The notes under the pieces: model-generated
Databases searched by the model: none
What the model saw: only the letters and a program-made list of their open reading frames with translations
What the model was told of the DNA's origin: nothing
Shown: piece after piece, positions 26,135-36,100 of the stretch
How positions within the stretch are numbered: the first letter of the stretch is position 1
Layout of the letters: every line of letters starts with the position of its first letter
Made by a program: the position numbers and the translations under genes
NCBI RefSeq assembly: GCF_900128945.1
Contig: NZ_FQUD01000001.1
Span: 1,268,431-1,332,430 of the forward strand
Direction of reading: 5' to 3'
Source of the DNA: Chryseobacterium sp. OV279
Lineage (GTDB): Bacteria; Bacteroidota; Bacteroidia; Flavobacteriales; Weeksellaceae
DNA length: 64,000 nt

Positions 26135-29100
26135 ATGAAAAACTTAACCATTATTGGATTAACGCCTTTTGAAAAGCCGGATGTCAGTCTTATGCCTAAA
26201 TTGCACCAGGCGGGTGCATTTCCCATCTTAAGCTTAGGACACAATGCGGCGGCCGCTCAGGAAGCACTGAATCAACTTGATCAGACAGATGTACCTTCTT
26301 ATGGTATCTATCTACCGAACGACAAATTTATATCCCTGCAGATCCCGAAAAAAGTAAGTTTCGCGATCCTTCCGTCCGGAGTTTCGATGAATATTGTACC
26401 GGATCTGCCTGTTATCTATCAGGTAACCAGTTTGGATGAAGCCAGGCTGGCCGAACAGTCGGGTGCAGAAGGAATTATTATAAAAGGAAATGAGGCAGGA
26501 GGTCTGGTAGGCTATGAGTCTACTTTTGTACTGTTTCAGCGTGTCATTAAAGAAATTCAAACTATACCTGTATGGGTACAGGGTGGAATAGGACTGCACA
26601 CAGCTGCCGCAGTAAAATCATTAGGAGCAACCGGAATTGTACTCGATAGCCAACTGGCACTATTCCCGGAGAGTTCCGTTCCTCAGGAGATCAAAGACCT
26701 GTCCTCAAAACTCAACGGTACAGAAACTAAAATTATAGCCAACCATAGGGTATTGGTGAGACCGAATTCACCTGTATTACCTGAAAATGTCACGGCCGAA
26801 GAGCTGAGACAATATTTCACGGATCTTGACCCAAGTAAGAGTTATATTCCTATGGGACAGGATATTTCATTGGCAATAGATCTGTATGAAGATTTCAAAA
26901 GCCTGAAAAAAATGGTTTTTGGGTTCAAAGAAGCCATGTATGGTCACCTGAAGCAGGCCAAAGCACTTGAAGTGATCAGTGAAAATAATATAATGGCCCA
27001 GAAACTGGGATTACGTTATCCTATCGCACAGGGGCCAATGACCCGTGTCAGCGATGTTCCGTTGTTCGCCAATGCTGTAGCAGACGCAGGAGCTTTGCCT
27101 TTTGTTGCTTTATCTTTACTGAAAGGTGAGCAGGCGAAAGCTTTAGTGATGGAAACCAAAAAACTGGCTGGTGAAAAAACATGGGGTGTAGGTATTCTTG
27201 GATTTGCTCCTCAGGAATTAAGAGAAGAACAGACCGCTTATATATTGGAAGCCAAACCTCCGGTAGTTCTTATCGCAGGAGGAAGACCTGCGCAGGCTAA
27301 GGTGTTTGAAAAGGCGGGTATCACAACCTTCCTTCATGTTCCTTCTCCTGCATTACTGGATATTTTCCTGAAAGAAGGCGCTACCAATTTCATCTTTGAA
27401 GGCCGTGAGTGCGGCGGTCACGTAGGTCCGCTTTCAAGCATGGTGCTTTGGGAAAAACAGATTGAACGTATTTTAAAAGAAGAACATCCGGAAAATATCA
27501 GCGTATTTTTTGCAGGCGGAATTCATAATGCATTTTCAACAGCATTCGTTTCTATCATGGCGGCTCCTTTAGCAGCCAGAGGCGTAAAAGTTGGCGTATT
27601 GATCGGAACTGCTTATTTATATACAGAAGAAGCCGTTCGTACCGGAGCTATTCAGGAAGAATTTCAGGTACAGGCCATGCAGGCAAAAGACACGGTCTTA
27701 CTGGAAACAGCACCGGGACATGAAACACGTTGTTTAAATACAGCTTTTGCTAAACATTTCAGCACCGAGAAAATTAAACTTCTGGCCGCCGGAATGGATA
27801 AAAAAGAAGTTTGGGAGCAGCTTGAAAAACTCAATGTGGGCCGACTTAGGATTGCTGCAAAAGGAATCGATCGTCAGGGCGACAAATTGGTTAATGTTCC
27901 TAAAAACGAACAGCTGGATCTTGGAATGTACATGATCGGTCAGGTGGCTACGATGCAAAACCGCGTCATTTCCCTTGCATCACTGCATCAAAACGTAAGT
28001 ATTGATAATTTTAAATATATTGAAGAGGCGGCTTTACCGGAGCAACCGGTATCCACAGAAAAACCTCTGGATGTAGCGATTGTCGGGATGGAATGTATTT
28101 TCCCGGGCGCTAAAAACCTTGAAGAATACTGGCGAAATATCATTTTGGGAAGAGACAGTGTCACAGAAGTCCCTGATGAGCGCTGGAACAAAGAACTTTA
28201 CTACCACCCGGATTCAGACGGACCGGATGTATCTCACTCGAAATGGGGCGGATTTATTCCAAAAATTGATTTCGATCCATTGGCATTCGGAATTCCTCCT
28301 CAATCTCTTGCTGCCATTGAACCCACACAATTGTTAACTTTATTGGTTGCCAAGCGTGCGATGGAAGATGCAGGTTATGGAGAAAAACACATCAACAGAG
28401 AAAATATTTCTGTTATTATAGGCGCTGAAGGCGGTAATGATCTGGCCAACAGCTATAGTTTCAGAGGATACTATAAACAGGTTTTCGGAGAGCTTCATGA
28501 AGAAGTGAAACAGGCATTTCCACATACGACGGAAGATTCATTTCCGGGTATTTTGGCGAATGTGATCGCAGGTAGGATTACGAACCGTCTGGATCTTGGC
28601 GGAAGAAATTTCACCGTAGATGCGGCTTGTGCTTCTTCTTTAGCAGCGATTGATCTGGCCTGTCAGGAACTGATATTAGGGAAATCCGATATGGTTCTTG
28701 CCGGGGGAGCAGATTTACATAACGGGATCAATGATTATCTGATGTTTTCCAGTACGCACGCACTTTCGAGAAAAGGAAGATGTGCTACATTTGACGGAGA
28801 TGCTGACGGAATTGCCCTTGGAGAAGGCGTTGCAATCCTTGTCTTAAAAAGATACGAAGATGCCGTTAGAGATGGCGACCGTATTTATTCTGTGATCAAA
28901 GGAGTGGGAGGATCAAGTGACGGAAAAGCACTGGGTCTTACAGCACCTAGAAAAATAGGACAGGTACGTGCTTTAGAGCGTGCTTATTCCCAAGCAGGGA
29001 TTAGTCCTGCGGCAGTTGGTTTAGTGGAAGCTCACGGAACCGGAACTGTAGTAGGAGATAAAACCGAACTGAGTGCACTGACGAATTTATTCAGCCGTTC

Positions 29101-32100
29101 AGGAGCGATACCGGGACAGACTCACTTAGGTTCTGTAAAAACGCAGATCGGGCATACCAAATGTGCGGCCGGATTAGCCGGGCTAATCAAAGCTTCACTG
29201 GCAGTATATCACGGTGTAAAACCACCAACACTTCATTTACAGCAGCCTAATGCTTATTATAATGCCCAAACCAGTCCTTTTGCTTTTTATGCAGAAAGTG
29301 GATTGTGGGGCGAGAAAAACCGTTATGCCGGAATCAGTGCTTTCGGATTCGGGGGAACCAATTTTCATACGGTTATTGCCAACCATCCTAAGGAAGACGA
29401 TTCTGCTGTATTGCAGTCGTGGCCGTCAGAATTGTTTGTATTCCGTGGGGATACATATGAGGATGCGAAAATTCCATTGTCACAGATTAAATCTCTATTG
29501 GAGGTTAATGGTGATATTCCATTAAAAGATATGGCTTACAGCTTAGCGGTTGGTTCAGATAAACCAATTCAGTTAACCATCGTTGCTGACACTGCCGAAC
29601 ATTTGATGATGAACATCGAACTGGCATTATCCGGTATCGAAAGTAAAGATACTTTCACTGTGAATAAACGTGATGGTAAAGTAGCCTTCCTGTTCCCGGG
29701 ACAGGGCAGTCAGAGAATCAATATGGCCCGCGATCTGTTCGTAGCTTTTCCGGCTATGCGTAACCTGATCGAAGGATATCCTGAACTGGAGAAAGTGGTT
29801 TTCCCTTCAACAACATTTGATGAAGCTGCTTTAAAACAACAGAAAGAAACTATTAAAGATACCCGCCTGGCGCAGCCTATCTTAGGCATTGTTGACCTGG
29901 CTTTAGCTAACTTCCTGAAATCACTGGACATCGTTCCGGATATGGTAGCAGGCCACAGCTATGGTGAATTACCAGCTTTATGTTTTGCCGGGGTTTTTGA
30001 AGAAGAAAAACTGGTTGATCTAAGTATTCAAAGAGCTCATGCCATTTTGGATTCAGTAGAAGGAGGTGATCCTGGAACTATGATTGCGGTAAGCGCAACA
30101 AGAGAACAGTTGCAGCCGGTATTAGACAAGACAGAAGGCTGTTATCCGGTTAATTATAATGCTCCGACCCAATGTGTAGTGGCAGGAAGTACGCCGGCAA
30201 TCAATAAATTAATGGAGATCCTTAAACAGGAACGTATCTCTGCTAAGAAACTGGAAGTTGCGTGTGCATTCCACAGTCCGTTGTTGGCCAAGTCCAAAGG
30301 CTTATATAATGAAGTTTTAAAAGAGGTTCCTTTCCAGGAAATGCAGATCCCGGTTTGGTCGAATACAACAGCTGAAACCTATCCTGCAGCGCCTTCAGCA
30401 ATCAAGGAAAGACTGACGGATCATTTGGTACAGCCCGTGAGATTTGTAGAAGAACTTCAGGCGATGTATGCAGACGGAGCCAGAATATTCATTGAAGTAG
30501 GCCCTGGAAAAGTTCTTTCCGGACTGACTAAATCCTGCTTGGAAAAAGATCAGCTGACTCTGTATGTAGAAGACAGCAACCGAAATAAACTAAGCCATCT
30601 TCTTTCTATGCTGGCACAATATCTGGGAACTGGCAGAAGTTTCAGCATTGAAAAACTTTTCGACGGCCGTAATGCCAGACTGATTCAGATAGACCAGCCT
30701 GAACTGTATAAGAAAAATCCAGCCATCTGGCGTGTGAACGGACAAATGGCGCATCCAACCACAGGTAATCTGCCGGCTAACGGTGCATTACCGATATTAA
30801 ATCCTATTCCCATGAACAATTTTACGAATAACCAACCAGCTCCTGTAGCCGAATCTCAGCCTGCCGCTGAACGTATGCTTCAGGAATATTTAAATACCAT
30901 GAAACAGCTGATTCAGGCACAGCGTGATGTGATGCTTTCCTTCCTGGGACAGAATCCACAGGTCAGCCCTGCACCTGTTTATGCTGCGCCGGTACAAGCA
31001 CCAGTGAACGATCGTTTGGTGACGATTCCTGCACAGCCGGTCCATGTAGAAAAACCTGCTGCTGTTGCGGTAAAACAGGCTCCGGTAAAAGATATTAAAA
31101 CCCTGTTGCTACAGGTGGTCAGCGATAAAACAGGATATCCTCACGAAATGCTCGGCATGGAAATGGACCTGGAAGCTGATTTGAGTATTGACTCTATCAA
31201 AAGGGTAGAAATCATCGGAACGCTTCGCAGTGAACTGGGAGCGCTTACATCAGGTAATGCCGATGAAGATACGGTCATGGAGAAATTAGCATCGATCAAA
31301 ACGTTAAGCGGTCTGGTTTCCTGGTTGACAGAACTGACAGGAACTCCAACAGCCGCTCCTGAAAAAAACGGAACTGCAGTAACACCGGCAGCAGAAGTAG
31401 AAAGTAAATCTGCATTCTCTCTTGAAGAACTTCAAAATATAATTCTGGATATCGTCAGTGATAAAACAGGGTATCCGAAAGAAATGTTGGGATTGGATCT
31501 TGACCTTGAAGCAGATTTGAGTATCGATTCAATTAAGCGTATGGAAATTATCGGAGATCTTAAAACCAAAATAGGTTTCGGTCAGGATATGGACCAGGCG
31601 GATGATCTGATGGAAAAACTGGCGGCCATTAAAACATTAAAAGGATTGGCCTTATGGATCAGCGAAATGAGTGGAAACACCGATGGTGATGCTGATGCTG
31701 AACCGGTACAGAATTTATTGTCACGTCTTCGTTTTGACCTCACTCCAACCGATGTTTCTACAGAACAGAATACAGAAATCATAAAGGGAAAACGTTTTGC
31801 CATCACTCAGGACAACAGTCCCCAAACGATGGCGATCAAAAATACCCTTGAAAAATATGGAGCTATCGCAGAATTGGTAGATACGGAAAGAGATCTTAAA
31901 GATTTTGACGGATTAATCATTCTGGATCTGTTCTCCTCAACCGTAAAACACAGCATCATTGATCACGTAGATCAGATCAAGAAACTGGATCTTGATAAAG
32001 CCAAATGGGTGTATCTGATTTCAGATATTCCGGCTCATATTCAGGAACTGACTGATACCCGTCTTTTACGTCATTACAAAGGCTATCCGGGACTTTTCAA

Positions 32101-33142
32101 AAGTTTAGCAAGAGAATTTGAACAAACCTCTTGCAGACTGATCAGTCTGAGCACGCCACAGGAAGTTGATCAGATTACAGAGATCGCTTTAAAAGAAATA
32201 TTAACCACAGATAAACCTTCCGAAGTCGTTTACAAACACGACCAAAGGCATAAAATAGATATTATCCCATCTCCATTGTCAACAAGCCTTGAAGAAGCGC
32301 ATATCCAGCTGGATCAGAAATCTGTAGTCTTAGTACTCGGAGGCGGACAGGGAATCACTTCTGAATTGGTGAAGCATATGTCCGGAGCGTATCCGTGTAC
32401 CTATATTTTGGTAGGAAGATCGGCAGATCCTAGAGATGTCATAGCGGACCTTAAAGAAGTGGAAGCCATGAAAACCAAGGAAGAAATAAGAGGCTATCTT
32501 ATTAAAACCGGAAAATTCACTTCTCCTTCTGAAATAGAAAAAGAGACCGTAAGAATTTTCAAAAACAATCAGATTCTGCGTACCATCCGTGATATGGAAC
32601 AACTGGGAAGTACGGTAGTGTATCAGTCTTTAGATCTTTGTGACGAAGAAGGATTATCAGATCTGATCAAAAATATTTACGATAAATACGCCCGTTTAGA
32701 CGGAGTTATTCATGGAGCAGGTCTTTTGGAAGACAAACTTTTCAGACAGAAAACCTCCAGCTCATTTGAGCGTGTATTCGATACCAAAGTAAAACCGCTT
32801 CGTGTATTGGCAGAACAGCTGCGTGCCGACTGTCAGTTTGTAGTGCTCTTCTCAAGCATCGCTTCGGTATACGGGAACAAAGGACAGACAGATTATGCTG
32901 CGGCCAACTCCGTACTGGATGATTATGCGAAAGCTTTAAACAAAAAATTAAAAGGAAAAGTAATCTCCATCAACTGGGGCCCATGGAAAGGAGCCGGAAT
33001 GGTTTCATCGACTCTGGAAACAGAATATGAACGCCGCGGTATTTCTTTAATTCCATTGGACCAGGGGAAAGAAATCTTCCTTAACGAGATCAAATACGGA
33101 ACCGAAAGTCAGGTATTGATCATGTCTGGAAACAACTGGTAA
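26135..33142 (+). CDS. Multidomain PUFA-synthase-like type I PKS: NMO/ER-KS-AT-ACP-ACP-KR
   Basis: A ~2335-residue iterative synthase. Order: (1) residues 1-~570, two tandem nitronate-monooxygenase/FMN enoyl-reductase-like barrels (weaker GNEAGGLVG, then GPMTRVSDV and GRECGGHVG), as in PfaD; (2) KS ~643-1100 with Cys832, His967, His1007; (3) AT with PGQGSQ and Ser1275 in GHSYG; (4) Ala/Pro-rich linker; (5) two ACPs with LSIDSIKR, phosphopantetheine sites Ser1687 and Ser1799, the PUFA/HglE-type motif; (6) KR with GGGQGITSE near 2070 and Tyr2254 in TDYAAAN. I start at the ATG 26135 (MKNLTIIG); the frame opens at 26069, but those 22 codons lie in the structured leader. Cytoplasmic. Together with the next gene it has every activity for a fully reduced chain. 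Confidence 0.93.
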   Translation: MKNLTIIGLTPFEKPDVSLMPKLHQAGAFPILSLGHNAAAAQEALNQLDQTDVPSYGIYLPNDKFISLQIPKKVSFAILPSGVSMNIVPDLPVIYQVTSLDEARLAEQSGAEGIIIKGNEAGGLVGYESTFVLFQRVIKEIQTIPVWVQGGIGLHTAAAVKSLGATGIVLDSQLALFPESSVPQEIKDLSSKLNGTETKIIANHRVLVRPNSPVLPENVTAEELRQYFTDLDPSKSYIPMGQDISLAIDLYEDFKSLKKMVFGFKEAMYGHLKQAKALEVISENNIMAQKLGLRYPIAQGPMTRVSDVPLFANAVADAGALPFVALSLLKGEQAKALVMETKKLAGEKTWGVGILGFAPQELREEQTAYILEAKPPVVLIAGGRPAQAKVFEKAGITTFLHVPSPALLDIFLKEGATNFIFEGRECGGHVGPLSSMVLWEKQIERILKEEHPENISVFFAGGIHNAFSTAFVSIMAAPLAARGVKVGVLIGTAYLYTEEAVRTGAIQEEFQVQAMQAKDTVLLETAPGHETRCLNTAFAKHFSTEKIKLLAAGMDKKEVWEQLEKLNVGRLRIAAKGIDRQGDKLVNVPKNEQLDLGMYMIGQVATMQNRVISLASLHQNVSIDNFKYIEEAALPEQPVSTEKPLDVAIVGMECIFPGAKNLEEYWRNIILGRDSVTEVPDERWNKELYYHPDSDGPDVSHSKWGGFIPKIDFDPLAFGIPPQSLAAIEPTQLLTLLVAKRAMEDAGYGEKHINRENISVIIGAEGGNDLANSYSFRGYYKQVFGELHEEVKQAFPHTTEDSFPGILANVIAGRITNRLDLGGRNFTVDAACASSLAAIDLACQELILGKSDMVLAGGADLHNGINDYLMFSSTHALSRKGRCATFDGDADGIALGEGVAILVLKRYEDAVRDGDRIYSVIKGVGGSSDGKALGLTAPRKIGQVRALERAYSQAGISPAAVGLVEAHGTGTVVGDKTELSALTNLFSRSGAIPGQTHLGSVKTQIGHTKCAAGLAGLIKASLAVYHGVKPPTLHLQQPNAYYNAQTSPFAFYAESGLWGEKNRYAGISAFGFGGTNFHTVIANHPKEDDSAVLQSWPSELFVFRGDTYEDAKIPLSQIKSLLEVNGDIPLKDMAYSLAVGSDKPIQLTIVADTAEHLMMNIELALSGIESKDTFTVNKRDGKVAFLFPGQGSQRINMARDLFVAFPAMRNLIEGYPELEKVVFPSTTFDEAALKQQKETIKDTRLAQPILGIVDLALANFLKSLDIVPDMVAGHSYGELPALCFAGVFEEEKLVDLSIQRAHAILDSVEGGDPGTMIAVSATREQLQPVLDKTEGCYPVNYNAPTQCVVAGSTPAINKLMEILKQERISAKKLEVACAFHSPLLAKSKGLYNEVLKEVPFQEMQIPVWSNTTAETYPAAPSAIKERLTDHLVQPVRFVEELQAMYADGARIFIEVGPGKVLSGLTKSCLEKDQLTLYVEDSNRNKLSHLLSMLAQYLGTGRSFSIEKLFDGRNARLIQIDQPELYKKNPAIWRVNGQMAHPTTGNLPANGALPILNPIPMNNFTNNQPAPVAESQPAAERMLQEYLNTMKQLIQAQRDVMLSFLGQNPQVSPAPVYAAPVQAPVNDRLVTIPAQPVHVEKPAAVAVKQAPVKDIKTLLLQVVSDKTGYPHEMLGMEMDLEADLSIDSIKRVEIIGTLRSELGALTSGNADEDTVMEKLASIKTLSGLVSWLTELTGTPTAAPEKNGTAVTPAAEVESKSAFSLEELQNIILDIVSDKTGYPKEMLGLDLDLEADLSIDSIKRMEIIGDLKTKIGFGQDMDQADDLMEKLAAIKTLKGLALWISEMSGNTDGDADAEPVQNLLSRLRFDLTPTDVSTEQNTEIIKGKRFAITQDNSPQTMAIKNTLEKYGAIAELVDTERDLKDFDGLIILDLFSSTVKHSIIDHVDQIKKLDLDKAKWVYLISDIPAHIQELTDTRLLRHYKGYPGLFKSLAREFEQTSCRLISLSTPQEVDQITEIALKEILTTDKPSEVVYKHDQRHKIDIIPSPLSTSLEEAHIQLDQKSVVLVLGGGQGITSELVKHMSGAYPCTYILVGRSADPRDVIADLKEVEAMKTKEEIRGYLIKTGKFTSPSEIEKETVRIFKNNQILRTIRDMEQLGSTVVYQSLDLCDEEGLSDLIKNIYDKYARLDGVIHGAGLLEDKLFRQKTSSSFERVFDTKVKPLRVLAEQLRADCQFVVLFSSIASVYGNKGQTDYAAANSVLDDYAKALNKKLKGKVISINWGPWKGAGMVSSTLETEYERRGISLIPLDQGKEIFLNEIKYGTESQVLIMSGNNW

Positions 33143-33161
33143 CCCTCTGTATACGATAACT

Positions 33162-36100
33162 ATGAAAAAAACAGATGTTGCTGTTATTGGCTTATCCTGT
33201 GTCTTTCCCGGGGCACAGGATGCCCATACTTTTTGGCAGAATATTGTCAACAAGGTAGATTCTACCCAATCGGCTCCGGCTGATAGGATTGATCCTGTAC
33301 ACTTTAGTGATAAGACCAGTCCTGTCGACAGATTTTACTGTCAGCGTGGTGGATTTATTTCAGATTATGAATTTGATCCGACGGCTTTTGGGATTCTCCC
33401 GTTAGCAGTAGAAGGCACAGAGCCAGATCATTTATTAACCCTTGATTTGGTGCAGAAAGCCCTTGAAGATGCCGGCGTATTTCAAAAGGGAATATCTCTT
33501 GAGAAAACGGGTATCATTATTGGTAAAGGAAACTATACCGGTCCCGGCGCGACGCGTGCCATTGAAATCGTACGCACCGGAGAACAGATTTCTTCGCTGT
33601 TGCAGGAATTACTGCCTCAGGTATCTTCAGCAGATATCGAAAAAGTGAAACATGCTTTCCAGGAGCGAAAAGGCCGTTTCGCAGCAGATACAGCCATGGG
33701 ATTGATTCCCAATCTGGTTGCCTCTTTAGTAGCGAATCGTTTCAATCTGGGAGGTGCTGCATTCACAGTAGATGCCGCTTGTGCCAGTGCTTTGATTGCA
33801 GTAGATCACGCCGTTCAGGAACTCAACCGTGGCCGTTGTGATATGGTCATCGCGGGAGGTGTACATACCGGACAGAATGCTGCTTTCTGGAGTATTTTTG
33901 CCCAGTTGGGAGCTTTGTCTCATCAACAGCAGATCAAGCCGTTCAGTATGGATGCAGACGGTTTATTAATTGGTGAAGGCTGTGGTTTCGTCGTGTTAAA
34001 ACGATTGGAAGATGCAGTCCGTGATCAGGATAAAATCTACGCCGTGATCAAAGGTGTTGGAGTAAGCAGCGATGGGAACGGAACCAGCGTGATGAGCCCG
34101 TCCGTTAAAGGTCAGCTTAAAGCTTTACAACAGGCCTGGATCAATGCAGATCTGGACGAAAAGCAGATCGGTTATCTGGAAGCCCATGGGACAGGAACAC
34201 CGCTTGGAGACAAAACAGAACTCCAGACCCTGGCTCAGTTTTTTACTAAAGAAGAAACAACTCAGGCTGCAGGAATCGGATCCGTTAAATCCAATATCGG
34301 ACATGCCATGCCGGCTGCCGGGATCGCAGGTTTAATCAAGACCTGTCTGGCGCTTCATCATGATACTTTACCGCCTACATTATATTGTGAAAATCCAATT
34401 GCAGATATGGAGCAGACCCGTTTTGCTCCGGTACAGGAACCGAAAAGCTGGTCAAAAACAGGCTTGCCGAAAGTAGCGGCAGTTAATGCCTTCGGATTTG
34501 GAGGGATCAATGCACACGTTGTTCTGGAAGGCTATGATATGCCGAAGAAAGACCGTGTTTTAGTATTGGCAAGACCTACCCATGAAGAATTACTTTCAGC
34601 TTTAAAAAACAACGAAAACAGAGTAGGAGAAGGGGATTACAGGATTGCTTTATTCGACCCGACCCCTGAAAGAATAGAAAAAGCGACTAAAATTGTAGCT
34701 AAAAATAATCCATGGCGCAATAAACAGGATATCTGGTACACCAACACACCTTTACTGAAAGATGGAGGTAAAATTGCCTTTGTATTTCCGGGGCTGGATG
34801 GCCTTGCGAAAGGAGAGGTGGACAGTGTGAGCCGTTATTTTGGATTAACCGAGCCTATCGAAACAGAAGGGGAAGGTTTATTAAGTGATGCATTGGGAAT
34901 TTTCAACAAATGCAGCATCCTTGATAACGCCCTGAAAAAACTGGGAATTGTTCCGGATATGAATGCGGGACACAGCTTGGGAGAATGGCTGGCAGGATAT
35001 TCCTCAGAACTGGCAGAAGTGAATTCTGTTAAAGCTTTGATTGATGTTCTGAATCCGGAAACCTTTGAATTAAAAGATTCCAGATTCATTGCGATAGGAG
35101 CGGGGATTGATGCAGTCAAGCCTTTTATCGATACCATTCCCAATCTTTATATTTCCAATGACAACTGTCCCAATCAGGTGATCCTTTGTGGCAGTAATGC
35201 TGCTCTGGATGAACTGGTTCCATTGTTAAAATCAAAACAAATCTTTCATCAGGTTCTGCCGTTCCAGTCCGGTTTTCACTCACCGTTTATCGCTGATAAA
35301 CTGGATGTGATTTTAGCAGGAATGGAAAAAGCGCAGTTTCAACAGACGAAAATCCCGTTGTGGTCTGCAACGACTTTAGAACCGTATCCTGCCGATCAGG
35401 ATGCGATCAGAAAACTAAGTGCCGAGCATTTGGTGCAGCCGGTCCGTTTCCGTGAACTGACGGATAAACTGTATGAAGAAGGTGCAAAATTCTTTATTCA
35501 GATTGGTACCGGAGGATTGATCGGGTTTATTGATGATACTTTGAAAGGAAAAGCATTCAGTACGATTGCTTCCAGCGTGGCCACAAGATCTGCACTGGCT
35601 CAGCTGCAGCGTGTGGTAGCCGCATTATTTGTGGAAGGTAAAACCGTAGCATTGGACTTTTTAGAAGTACAAAGCCAATCTAAAAAGTCATCAGGAAAGG
35701 GAATCAAATTACAGTTAGGTTCGCCGATCATCCGTGATTTTAAAGAAATTCAAAATCTGGCTCAGTCCTTTGAGATGCCAAAACAAAATACGGTTTCAGC
35801 GACGGTCGCTAAGACAGGTCATCCTCTGGTTCAGGCTTTCCAGGAAAATATCACTGATATGATCCGGATGCAGGAAGAGGTATTGACATTGTTTCAAAAC
35901 CGTCCGGAAATTACAATCCCAAGACCTGTGGTTTCTAAAGCACCTGTCAGCAAAAATTTCTCGAAACTTCTGTATGTTACTTTAGATACGCATCCTTACC
36001 TCATCGATCACAGTTTATTGAGACAGCCGAAAGGATGGACCACTGTTTCTGATATGGAGCCGGTGATCCCGATGACCATGATTTTTGAGCAGTTAGCAGA

